Shown here: positions 1 through 11,223 of the stretch, piece by piece
Position numbering within the stretch: the stretch's first letter is position 1
Layout of the letters: each line of letters starts with the position of its first letter
Assembly (NCBI GenBank): GCA_027596195.1
Contig: JADGJG010000038.1
Location: 1-64,000, forward strand
Direction of reading: 5' to 3'
DNA: 64,000 nt
Source of the DNA: Podochytrium sp. JEL0797
Lineage: Eukaryota > Chytridiomycota > Chytridiomycetes > Chytridiales > Chytriomycetaceae
Program-made: the position numbers and the translations under genes
Notes under the pieces: model-generated
Databases searched by the model: none
What the model saw: only the letters and a program-made list of their open reading frames with translations
Told to the model about the DNA's origin: nothing

Positions 1-406
1 TCTTCCTTCCGCTGCCGATGCTAGACAGGGGTAAAAAAAGAGGCAAGAGCAACAGGGAAAAAATATAATCACGATAGAAAAATTCGAATCGAGAGAGAAA
101 CCCAAAAAGACTGCATTACCAAGCACATGAAAAGGCACCAGAAGGCCAAGAGTTTTGCGACATCGGCGTGGTCGAGAGCACCGCGTTTTGAAAACAGAAC
201 CTCGTCGAAAAAGAAATTCGAAGTATCAGAATCGCGCGCGGTGCTCACCCAAATAAAATGAAATACAAACCAGAAGCTCGGATTCCACAGGCCTCTTGAT
301 TCTTCTCAGCCGCATTTCTGCGTTTCCAGCGAGAGCCACGAGGAGGCGAAGAATCGTTCTCGCCACATAAAAACACTGGAGGAATGCTGCTCGGTTGCAA
401 TAAAAG

Positions 407-461
<55 letters not shown>

Positions 462-471
462 ACCCCCCCCC
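1..471. other. Left-edge non-coding sequence with 55-bp poly-C tract
   Basis: I see no credible gene here. Positions 407-461 are an uninterrupted run of C, followed by one A and nine more C. On the minus strand this run translates as a glycine tract, which creates artificial reading frames. The poly-C lies directly against the start of the dispersed repeat that begins near 472. Homopolymers of this length are prone to sequencing and assembly error, so the true length is uncertain. Confidence 0.75.
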
Positions 472-1092
472 TCGAAACGGTGGTGTTATTTCCCACGGAC
501 GGGTTCTGTCGTAACAAATAATTTCACTCGCGGTTTGCATGGGAGGAAGCTGCCAGTGTAATTTCAACAAGGTCGAATAGCTGATATTATTCCTCGCTAC
601 AAGCAATGGGTTCCGAAAATGCGCGAAATCAAATGTTGCGGCAAAATGGTTCGACATTCTTTTTTGACGTGGGGGCCGGGGTGGGCGTGTGCGGTCGACG
701 AAAACAGGTTTTGACCGTCTTCAAGGCATGAAAACATCAAACTGAAGATTCCGAACATTTGATTTTTATTTTATCGTTGCGATGGCTCTCACTTCACAGC
801 GGTGGATATTCGAATGTTTGGGCTCAGCGAAGCCAACCAAAGTGAAATCGACTGGCGAGAGGCAGATGAAGCTCGAATCACGGACCTTAGTGAACGTTTC
901 CATCCAAACCTTCTCGTGTGGGTTCATGGGACGTGGCTTGTGGCATGCACTTGCTGCTGGGGACACGATGGAGATTTTTTTCGCTGTCACACCTGACGCT
1001 TGGCCGCGTTCTAAAATTTCTGTTCTCACCATCCACCATTCTGATGAGCATTTCTACACGTATGAGATCTCTATTAACTTGGTGCAAATCCG
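472..1092 (+). repeat. Dispersed repeat, copy A
   Basis: This stretch is similar over its whole length to about 38165-38735, which lies on the opposite strand. Shared landmarks include the block around 475-540 (matching 38640-38720 reversed) and the block 840-990 (matching 38270-38430 reversed). Copies are clearly diverged, with many substitutions and small indels. Short open frames run through it on both strands, but none is conserved between the copies, so I treat it as a non-coding repeat or a dead element fragment. No terminal inverted repeats or target-site duplication could be made out. Confidence 0.75.
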
Positions 1093-1385
1093 CTACAAAT
1101 TAAGATCTTTTGAAAACGCGCGGAATCAAGTGTTGTTGAAAAACTGGATTTGCCCACTTCAGGACCTTGAACCAATTATTTCCCTGGTTCAGTCCGTGGG
1201 GAGTGGCTTGTGACTGTGCCCATGCCGCATGTGGAAACACTCCAGTTTCCAGCATCATCTTCGCCCTTCCCCCCTCCGTGACGTAAAGTAAAAAAACGAA
1301 CAAATGCACAAATAACTACTCTTCGAAAAAAAACAGCAAATAAAAATGAGAAAGTTTAGAAAAAAATATAAGAAAAAACAAAAAT
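1093..1385. other. Intergenic, downstream of the PH-RhoGAP gene
   Basis: AT-rich spacer with A-runs around 1326-1380, holding the presumed 3' untranslated region of the minus-strand RhoGAP gene. I see no gene in it. Confidence 0.6.
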
Positions 1386-4300
1386 CTACTCCACAACATT
1401 TGTCGAGGCCGCAGCCACCAACGGACCTCTTTGCCTCCCCCGGCTCACAGACGAGCGCAAGGAACCGGTCCCATACAGCGACGAGGTCGGAGAACCGGGC
1501 GACGAACCAAACTGCGACGAAGTCCCAAATTTCAAATCTGAATCGCTGTTCCCCACCACAACCCCAATCACCGCACTCGACTGCGGATGCTGTGCCGAGT
1601 GCTCTACACTTTCACCCACACTGGATGTTCCCACTACGGAAGGCGTCGACTTGAGCCCTATCGAATCCCCAATCACCGCTGAAATGACATGTCCACCCCT
1701 CCTCCGCTGCCGTTTCTCGTCATTCAACCGAGAAGCAGTCACTTCCACCGACCGCCTCACACTTCCTCCCAACGTATCCGACGGCCCATCCACAATCTGC
1801 AACACCCCTCCTTCGCTGTTGGGCAGGCTTCCAAACGGACTCTGCGACACGCTGCTGAGGGAATCGTGACTCGACGACGACGCTCGATTGAGATTCAAGT
1901 CCGGCAACCGCACATCGAAACTCTCAAAGTTGTCGTCATCATCATCAAACTCCTGCTCCTCCTCGTCGTCCCCCATGTCGGACCGGAAATCCCGATAATC
2001 TTGAGAACTGTCGTCACCAAACGATTGGCGGATGCGGCTGCTCGTGTCTTCGCGGGGGATCAGGTCGAGAACGTCGTCGACAGAGTCCTTTTCGGCATCG
2101 CCGTCCGAGAACCGACGCAGGAACGATGGGCTGAAAATGTCACGGGAAGATTTGCCGCCTCCTTCGCGGTGGTACTTGCGCAAGGGGGCAAAACTTTCGT
2201 CTTCGGAGATCATGCTGACGCGGTCTGAGGGAGGCGGCGCAGACTCCTCGGCCTTCTCGTTCTCGTTTTCGTACTCGATCTTGCCAAACACCCACTCGGC
2301 GTACTCCACGAGAATCTCAAAGACGGCGACCCGGTGTGGCATGTCCGACAAGAGGCGTTGCGTAGAGTCCAAATGTGGTGGAGGTTTGAAAATGTTGGGC
2401 GTGAAAACGATGGCCAGGTTCTTGACGGTCATCTTGTTGGACGCAGAAAAACTCGTGACTTTGTGCAGGTGCTGACAAATGAACCGAAGAGTTTCAAAGT
2501 TTTCCGTCGGTAGCTGGTGGACAATGTCTTGAACGGAAATCATTCGATCCCGCCAGTCGGTAATACCTAAGGAAATAAGAAGAATTAATTCCAATTCCCA
2601 ACAAACAACAAAGATACAAAGCAAAACTCACTAGCAGCAGTCATAAAGGCCTCATAGAGATCGCAAGTTGTTACAGGCTCCATCTTGGGCGGCAATCCTT
2701 TCCGCAAGAATGACTTCACCACCGACGTGACAACATGGACGTCATTGTCGTACAAACTGCCACTGCTGAACGCCGACGAGGCAATCACCGTGTCCTTGAC
2801 CCGTGCGCCCTTTCTTCCTCGCGGAGGTTCCGTGGCGGGTTGTCGCACGGACGGACTATTTCGGCCCAAGATAGTGGCCGTGGCATTCCCAGAGGTGGCC
2901 GTGTTTCTCCATCGGTCGGGTCGGTTGCTGGCGTTTCCCAGTTCGATAATCTTGGACATCGGGCCCGCCGCCAGTGCAGCCAATGTTTCGGCATCGATGC
3001 TTGATCGCGAAGACGAAATGGTTTCGGTCAACGAAAGCCGGGCGTCTTGACGCCGCTTGGATACAGGAACTTCGGAAAGGAACGGCGATGTCAATGACGA
3101 CAAGATTTGACTGTCAGGAGGCGGGTGCAAGTGAACACGGGTGGGATCCGACTCGAACAGACGTTCCAGGTTCTGAATCGTCTCTGCTCTTCCAGAAACA
3201 CGGTATAATCCTTCCACCTCGAGACCTTGAGTAAGAGTTGCGTCAACAATTCATCCCAGCGAAAACAACAAAAAAACAACTCACCAATCTCCTCAATCAA
3301 CTTGACACACTTTCTCAACACCAACGGAACATCCCCCGTCCACTCAAACCCACTTCGATACGTCCCATTCCCACTCACAAAAGTACCCGTACTCAATCGC
3401 TTCTCATTCCTTCCCTGCTTCGTAGGAACACGACGAATCGACGAACTGTTGCTTGTCGTCGTTGCCGTCCGTTTCATCAACAAACTAATGTGGTTCGTCG
3501 CATTGAACCCAAAAGCGAGCATCGACGGCCGAGAAGGCGTAGCAGCAGCGGAACCTTTCTTGCCAGCCCCACCTCCACGTTTGCCGTTCGCATCCGCAGA
3601 ACCGGTAGAATCCGCCGCCAAAGTCGCAGACCCACCCGTCTTCCCCTTCGCAGCATCCCCACCCGAAACCCCCTTCCCCGCACCCGATCCAGCAGACGCA
3701 TCCTTCCCCGCCGCAGAACCACTCCCCAACACCAACGAAGACGACGATGCACTCAACTCCTTCTTGTGGAAGAACGGGAAAAACTTGCGCACCTCGGAAG
3801 CTGCCTCCGCATTCGCCGCCGCATTTTCCGCGGCCGAACCATACGCAGGCGACACGCTCGCGGTCTTGGTCACACTGTGCGACATGGCCCGTTTGCGGCC
3901 CAGATTCAATTCACTCGTGTCCGGGAACGGCACCCCCGCAGCAATCCCCGTCGGAGACGACGGCGTTTCAGGCGGGAACACGGCGTTCGGGTCGTACACG
4001 GGGGGATCCGAGCGCCCGCGGTCTCTCCAGCTGAAGGCGCTGATGGATGTACCCATATGCGGCGGAGACAGGGGACTCGGCTCAATGGGTTTGTACGCAG
4101 TAGCTCCTCGCAACCCATTCCGGGAGTTCAACGACGGTGTGGATCCAAGTCCCTCAGCGCTCCCCAACCCGCTCCCGGCCCGTTTCGGACTCGACGTTCC
4201 AATCTCGAGCTTGGATCCTTTCAAATCCGTCACCACCACTGAAAGCAAGCTGCTACCACTGTTGATACTCGATCCACCACCCACACGTTCGCCACCCGCT

Positions 4301-7300
4301 CCTCCTCCTCCTCCAACACCCTCATCATTCGTAATCTTCCTCGCCTTGAACATTTTGTACGCCGACTTCCCAGACGACGACTGCAATTGCTGCTGCTGCT
4401 GCAAAAACCCTTCGGCCCCAGGACTCGACCCATATATGCTCGAATCCTCACCAGGATACCCATGCTGCGCCATACTCTCTCTCCTCTCCTTCTTTCCAAA
4501 CCACCCTCCACCACTACCTCCACCACCCTCCCCAAGATTCATGGTCCCACTTGCCAACACAGGACTACTCCTTGTCCCCGACTTCTCCCCCTTCTCCTTC
4601 TCCCCTCCACCCCCCATCCCAAACGACAACCGCGTCAAACTGCGATGAATAAACCCATTCCCACTCCCGCCTCCTCCCAGAGTCCCACCACCACCACCCG
4701 CCACCACAGTCCCACTGCTCAAAATACTGCTGCTACTCGCCTTGGCCGTCACTGTACTCGCCGCCCGCGTCATGGCCTGCAACTGCGCTTGCTCCCACAC
4801 ACCATACGTGCTCACATTCGGGTCGAAACTCAACAGACTCGCTACACGCACGGAATGGACCCAATCGTCGAGTTCGCGCTTTTTGGACCCAGGTGTGGGT
4901 TTCATGCCTATCACGCTGTGGATACTGCTCGTAGTGCTGGAGCTGGAGCTGTGTACGCTGTCGGTTGGTGTGGGTAGCTGTTGTTGTTGCGCGCCTCCGC
5001 TTGCGGCAGTTCCTGCGGGCGCGGAACCTCCTCCTAGACCATCTGATGGTGAGTTTTGCTGTTGCTGTTGCTGCTGATTCTGTTGCTGTTGGTGCTGCTG
5101 TTGCTGCTGGAGAATCGTGGCCCAATCCCAAGTCAATTCGTCCACAATGTCCAACATCAGACGTTCCTCCATCCCCGAGGGGTTCGAATCGAGCGGCGAC
5201 GGGACTCCAACACGCACTGAGAGCGAGAGGTATGATGGGAAAGAGCTCGGCGGCGCTGTGACTTCGGAAAAGGTTTGAAACAGTTGCGAATTCATGGTGC
5301 GTGTGAAGACATATTCGAGGGAAGCAAGGTGCAGAGGGATATAGTGAATCAAGGTCCGCTGTGGCGGGTGAAACAAAACACAAACAAAAAAATCAGATTC
5401 CACGAAACGAGAAGAAATTTTCCAAACTCACTGGTGCATTCTTGATATCATTTGGAGACAACGAACTCCACAAAAACGATCGCGAACTGTCCCCACTGTT
5501 CCTCCGCTCTCCAGAGTTATTCGGCGCCTGGTATGCCGGGCCGCCCTGAGATCCCGATGAAGACAACACGGGTGGGATAGGTGAACTGTTAGTCACGCGT
5601 GATAGGCGCAAATCGACGCTCGATGGCCTCTTCATGTTTTGGTTGTACAAGTGCTGAGCGGCGGCTTTTGTTCGTTTGCTGAAGTTGTCGAACATCTGGA
5701 GCCAAAAAAAAGCATCAGAAACACCGCAGCCTCCCACACCAAAGAAAAACGCACCTTATTGAAGGCAATCTGTGGTTTCACTGCCTCCTTCAAGCTCCCA
5801 AAACTCATTTGACTGTTGGGCCTTTTCCCTCCACTCCCAGACCCACTACTCGAACTCAACCGCCTGCCCTCCTTCTCCCCAACCTGTTGCTGCTGTTGCT
5901 GTTGCATCTGCTGTTGATGCTGCTGCTGCGGACTCCCCATCTCCCTCTGTTCCATCGCACCCGGCTGCTGTTGCTGCTGCCCCATCACCGGCATGACGAG
6001 GTAAAAGAACATATACCGACCCCTCACTTCCACATAATATAACCCCCAATCCTCTTCATCCTCCGCACTACCCCCCTCCCTCCCAGCCCCCGACATGCCA
6101 GGATAACTCAAAGTACTCGTAATACTCGGACTCCGTGCGTCCATCACAACCCCACCACCACCCGTAATCGACGACCCGCCTTGAGACCGTTGTGGTTGAT
6201 GCATTCCCGGTGGTCCACCATACTCCCCGCCAATGCTATGCTTACTCCGCGAATGCAACAACGCCATAATACTCCTTCCAAACGTTTTCGCTGACGAGTT
6301 GGAACTCGTGCTGAGGTTGCTGAGCGTTGAAGCGGTGGGTCGTACAGATGGGAACAGGGAGCTGTAGTTGGATGTGTTGTGCGACGGTTTGAGGTGTTGG
6401 AGGTCCCGTCGGAAGAGGAATCCCGATTTGCGCACGGGCCAGGATGAGATTTGGGTGGTGATGGTGGAGTGGAGAGGGTCTTTGGGCGTCATGAAGTCGA
6501 GGATCTATTTTGATGTGTGTGTGAGTAAACACGTGCCGCATCAGATCAATCAAAAAAAATTTCGATAGCGTGTTTGAAGGACACCCATCGAAAGATCCGA
6601 AGGAAGGTCAGAAAACGTACCCCACGGACAGGCAACTCGAACTCGGGTTTCAACGAATGCACTCCCAAACTCCCCGCGGGCACGACGCCATACACTTCAC
6701 TCGCAATCCCAGCACCAGCTGCTGATCCCGCTGCAACTGAAGCCGCCGACCCAGAAGACGTTGACGGGATCATGAGAGTTGGGGAGGCCACAACTCCATT
6801 CGTACCGATTGGATCCAACAAGGATGAAGCAGCAGCTGCTGCTGTTATTACAGTCCTTGGCAGTCCATTCAAAACACTCGATGAAGGGTCTAAAGGGGTA
6901 ACAGGGGATGCTGTTGCTGTTGCTGTTGCCGCCGAGTTGCGCTTTGTTGTCGCCAGCGACAAGGGGAGTGCAGAAGCGACACCACTCGCACCCCTCACAT
7001 CCAACGTCTCAAATCCAGGCACCGCCGTTGTCTTCAACATCAACCCAACTCCACTGCTTTCTTCGACCGAAGCTCGCGGCGTCGTTCCAAGATGCAAGGA
7101 AGCCAGCGGCGTTGAAGGAATAATGGGAGTCGTGGCCGCAGAAGTGGCAGCAATGGAAGCGGCCAGAGCAGGTGCAGTTGCAACCGCAATGGTAGGAGCA
7201 AGCGGAATATCGTCTTCTATTGCAACGGGGGTGCCGAGGTTTGAGTTTCCCACGGCGCCTGCGGCCACGACGGGGGCAAGCAGTGATTCGAGAGCACCCA

Positions 7301-8453
7301 CGCCGCCGAGACTGGCGGCCTTTTCTGAGGCCATGAGTACGGGAGCAAGGAGGGTTTCTAATGCGCTTGGGAGGGAGAGTTGAGGTTGGGTTGCTGCAGG
7401 TATTGACGTGGTTGCGGGAAGAGGAGAATCGTCTTTTGCAGAAAACATCAGATCACTTGCAACCCCAACGAATCCAACACCAGTCAAAATACCTTCGACG
7501 GTGGTCGGAATGGATGATGATTCCGCGGCAGAAACGGACGGGGTCGACGGTTCTGACTCCGAATCAAGGATGGGTGACGGGAAATCGGGGCGAATGGTAT
7601 GCCTTGACAAGGTCACGGTATTTGAATCTGAGGAGGAGATAGAGGTGCCAACAAAAGCAACGGTTTGGGTGGGCGAAGTTGGAGACAGGATGGACGAGTA
7701 GGATGAATCGAGGGGACAGAGAGAGTTTGCGGATGAGCCCCGACTGCCTGCAGGCGGGAGAACCCCCTCCTGCGGCATGTCAGCTGTGACACTGGGAGAG
7801 GGGACGGGTGAGGGAGGGCGGGAAGGCGGGCGCGATGGAGCCATGGGTATTTTGCGCGGCTCGAGGTCCGGCGGCTTTGGCAGGGCGGCGTCGTCGCTCG
7901 GTGGTTGCGGTAGCGACAACGAGGGCGGCTGCGGCAGTGCAGGGTCAGCGGGCATCAGGACAGGGCCAGGCAGCGAGGCGCCGGCGTTCGAAGCGGGCGA
8001 AGGCAGGCGCGTTGGGGCAGGCGATGGCAGCGGCGTGGCCTGCTGGGCAGGCGGCGGCGGGGGCTGCGTCTGCTGCTTCGTGAGAAGGAGTTGCAGGGCA
8101 GAAGGGGGCGGGTTGGTGGCGGAGCCTGGCGCGGGCGTGGGCGTAGTGGCTGGAGTGGTGGTGGCTGGATTCGGATTCGGATTCGGATGCGCAGGGGGTG
8201 GTGCATTGGGAAGCGCATTTGCAGGGGGCGCATTCGCATTGGCAGAAGGGGATTGCGCTGGCGTGGCAATGGCAGCAATGGCAGGCGGTGCGTCAGCCAC
8301 AGCGGACAAGGCAGCCACCACTGCCACGCTGTTGGGGCCGAAGGCTGAACCAGCCACGCCGCTGCCCTCAGATCCAGAGCTGTCTGCACGCCTGCTACTG
8401 CTGCTACTACCCACACCCTCCGGAGTGGGAGTGCTGCTGCTGCTGGTAACCAT
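1386..8453 (-). CDS. Giant PH-RhoGAP protein (2231 aa, 6 exons)
   Basis: Exons 8453-6621, 6504-5755, 5695-5432, 5358-3285, 3225-2632 and 2566-1386 join in frame. Residues 1-610 are low-complexity and rich in Ala, Pro and Ser. A split PH-like domain starts near residue 620 (WPVRKSGFLF, then YYVEVRGRYMFFY) and is interrupted by Q-rich sequence. The RhoGAP domain begins near 1625 (VLRKCVKLIEEIG), carries the arginine finger in LYRVSGR, and ends with the helix NKMTVKNLAIVFTPNIF. Between the finger region and the next core helix (VVTSVVKSFLR) lies an extra segment of roughly 110 residues, rich in Ser, Asn and Ala. The tail is acidic. RhoGAPs speed GTP hydrolysis by Rho/Cdc42/Rac GTPases, and the PH part suggests membrane recruitment. 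The start is the Met opening MVTSSSSTPTPEG, 88 bp after the GatB stop; an upstream Met at 8540 would overlap the GatB end. Which GTPase it targets cannot be told. Confidence 0.9.
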
Positions 8454-8540
8454 TTGTTTCAACGGGCCGTCGAAGAAGGGGCGATGCGAAGTGCAAAAAA
8501 TTGATCGAAAAAAACGGGGTCCGGTCTCTGCTGACAACAA

Positions 8541-11039
8541 TCAATCAATATTCATTCTCTGTCTCAATACGCGATCCACAAGCACAGGATCCGCCTTCCC
8601 CCGCGTCTTACTCATCACTTGTCCCGAAAAGAACTTGAGCTTGCGTGTCTTGCCTGCCTGGATTTCTTGCACCTGTCGTGGAACAACAAACAGAAATTGA
8701 ATTACAACCCACCAAAAACAACAAAAACAGTCACCCACCAGCAGAGGATGTTGTGTCAGCAAATCGTCAATCATCTTCTCCAACACCAAGTCGCTCCCTG
8801 CCGCGTCCCCGCCCGTTGTGCCAGCAATCAACCAATCTTGATGCTGCGCAATGGCAAGAGGAGAAGCCAATTCTACCTTTTTGTCTACCGCAACATCGCG
8901 ACCTTCTCCATCTGCGTTCATGGCCTCTTCAAACATGATGGCCAACACGTCCTTTCCGCGAATTCCTAATTCCCCGCAAAAAGTCTTCAGTCCCTCTCAC
9001 CAATACAACTACCCAAATAAGTTTTGTCCCGACTGCCAGCAGAGGCCAGATACGGGAGGTAGGATATAAAATAAGGGGGAGGGGCTGTGCGAAACGAAAA
9101 TGTTACCCGAAAGTTTCCCCGCTTCCACTAGATCAATCAACTCCCCAAACGCCGACACCGAAATCGGACATGCCGTCAAACGCACATCATTTTTGTTCAG
9201 GTGGGCAAAGAGAACCGACGTCAACCTGAGATAAACTGCGATCAATATACAAGTTTTTGGTCTTGCCTCCTTTCAATTTCAACTTACCAATTCAGAGTTT
9301 TAGACTTGTCCCTGTTTTTCGCGAGCTAACGAAGGGATCATCCCGGAATGAATCGCGTTTAGCTATCCCCAATGAAAACATCGAGGGTGGTTTCGAACCT
9401 CTTCATAATACTCCACAGCCCCAGGCTCATCCATCAACACCCCGATATGAAACGTCGACATGCCATACACGCTCTCGAGCCGGTCCCTACGCGCGTCCAA
9501 TGACTCAGGAACCGTTCGTCTCACAGTCTCAATCAATTCCTTCGACGGGGAAAAAAGGGGTGAGTGATCACTCATGGCAATAACCCACACTACTCAACTG
9601 GCGTCAACACAATGGCGGGTAAATCGGGTTCCGGCATGTATCGGTAATCCGGGGCGTCTTCTTTACCGCGGAGACGGATCGTGTGGCCGTTTGAGTCGAG
9701 TCCCATGGTTTCTTGGAGGACGGGGCGCGAGGATTCGAGGAGTGCGATTTGGCGGGATACTTCGTATTCTGGGAGAAAGGGGGGGGGGGAGAAAGAATGG
9801 GGTTAAAATGGAGTGCGTTTCAGGTGGAGCAAAAAAATTGTGTGCCAGTGTGCTTTCGTGTTTGTGAAATGGCGGGGCGTGGGGGGGGGGGGGGGGGTCA
9901 CTCTCACCAATCGCGGTTTTGACGACCGCAAATTTCGACACGTGCTTCAACTCGGTCCGCACACCGTTCTCCGCATCCCCGACTTTTTTGACGGAAATAT
10001 TCACATCACACCTCCACGCGCCCTAAATAAATCATCACATTATCAATATCACCCCCCCTAGTTCGCCTCCATACCTCATCCATTTCCGAACTCGAAACCC
10101 CGATATGCCACAACAAGCGTTGCATCTTTTTCATAAACGCCACGACTTCCTCGCCTGAGGAAAAATCGGGCTCCGTCACGATTTCGAGGACACCCACTCC
10201 GGCACGGTTGAGGTCCACAAGCACTTGGTTGGCGCCTGAGATGGATTGCACGAGTTTTCCTGAATCCTGTCAAGGTGGGGGAGTAATCAGATCATCCCTC
10301 GTCGTTGTTCTCTTCACTCCCAACTTGAACCAAAAAAAAAACTCAACTTGCTCAATCTGAATCTGCTGTATCCGAAAGCGTTTCGAGTCGGCAATTCCAT
10401 CGTGTTTCGTGAGCGTCATGAATCCGCCCGTCGAGAACGGTTCTGGGTGTGTGAGTGTGTTTGTTTTCGTGTTGACGGTTGGTGTGTTGGCCCTCCCAAA
10501 AAAACTCCTCGCGTCTCAATCAGAATCACACATACGAAAATGCTGCGTGATCTGATACCCGAGCGGCAAATCGGGGTAGAAGTAGTGTTTGCGGTCAAAC
10601 GTGGAGACGGGCTGAATCTGCGAATCCAACGCGAGGGCGGCTTTCGTGGCGAGACGCACGCATTCCGGGTTCAGTCTCTGAGTCATTGAAGGGAATGGAT
10701 TCGAAGTAAGCGCGGTACAAGCGTGTGTGTGTGTGTGGTTTTTCGAATCTACGATCAAGTCCAAAAAAGAAGGGCTTACAGGCAGGGTTCCAGGAAACGC
10801 GGCATCAAACAAGGAAACGTTCTGGTTCGGGGCGTCCGTGAGGCGGGACGTGAAGGACGGGGCGGCTGGGGTTGACGGTGTTTTGGGTTGTTGAGGTTTT
10901 CAGAGTTGGTTGGCCACGTTTTCCCTCTGCAAGTCACGATGTGTGTGGGGCAGATGCATTCAAGTTGCGAACCTGAGAACAGTTTCGAGGCCGTTCGGAT
11001 CTGGGCGTGGACTTCGAGACCAATCACAGGAAGGTACAT
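8541..11039 (-). CDS. gatB: Mitochondrial glutamyl-tRNA(Gln) amidotransferase subunit B (507 aa, 12 exons)
   Basis: GatB, with GatA, converts Glu-tRNA(Gln) to Gln-tRNA(Gln) in mitochondria. Exons 11039-10973, 10865-10780, 10677-10536, 10442-10348, 10266-10075, 10022-9908, 9768-9599, 9539-9399, 9325-9288, 9225-9107, 8965-8739 and 8672-8541 close in phase. Family signatures are [18 protein letters not shown] at the N-terminus, [60 protein letters not shown] and the C-terminal YqeY-like tail [16 protein letters not shown]. The zinc-binding cysteines of many bacterial GatB are missing, as usual in mitochondrial forms. The Met at 11039 leaves no presequence; an in-frame upstream Met near 11186 would add one but would reach toward the divergent MFS gene. 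Twelve exons in 2.5 kb makes it the most fragmented gene here. The sixth intron holds a run of 15 or more C just inside its donor. Confidence 0.93.
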
Positions 11040-11223
11040 GGCGGGAAGAAAAAGGCAACTTTTGATTATCGTGTGATTCTCGCAAGAAAGCAAGAAAGGC
11101 GGATAGGTGGGCTGCAGTAGTTGATCTAATGCATGTAAATGCACAGGCGCGTTGGAGATGAACTTCACCCTCGGAAACGCGAAATTCTTCAACCCACAAG
11201 CAATCAAAATCATCTGCCAAATC
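11040..11223. promoter_or_regulatory. Divergent promoter region of GatB and MFS transporter 1
   Basis: About 184 bp separate the chosen starts of the two divergently transcribed genes, so any promoter elements must be shared or overlapping. I found no convincing TATA box. The interval shrinks further if GatB uses an upstream start for its mitochondrial presequence. Confidence 0.4.

Noticed and set aside
226..657. Gly-rich open frames on the minus strand
   Set aside because: They exist only because the 55-C tract translates as poly-Gly; no start context, no homology in repeat copy B.
3227..4648. Long Pro-rich open frame on the plus strand
   Set aside because: It is the antisense shadow of exon 4 of the RhoGAP gene, whose low-complexity GC-rich codons leave the other strand open.
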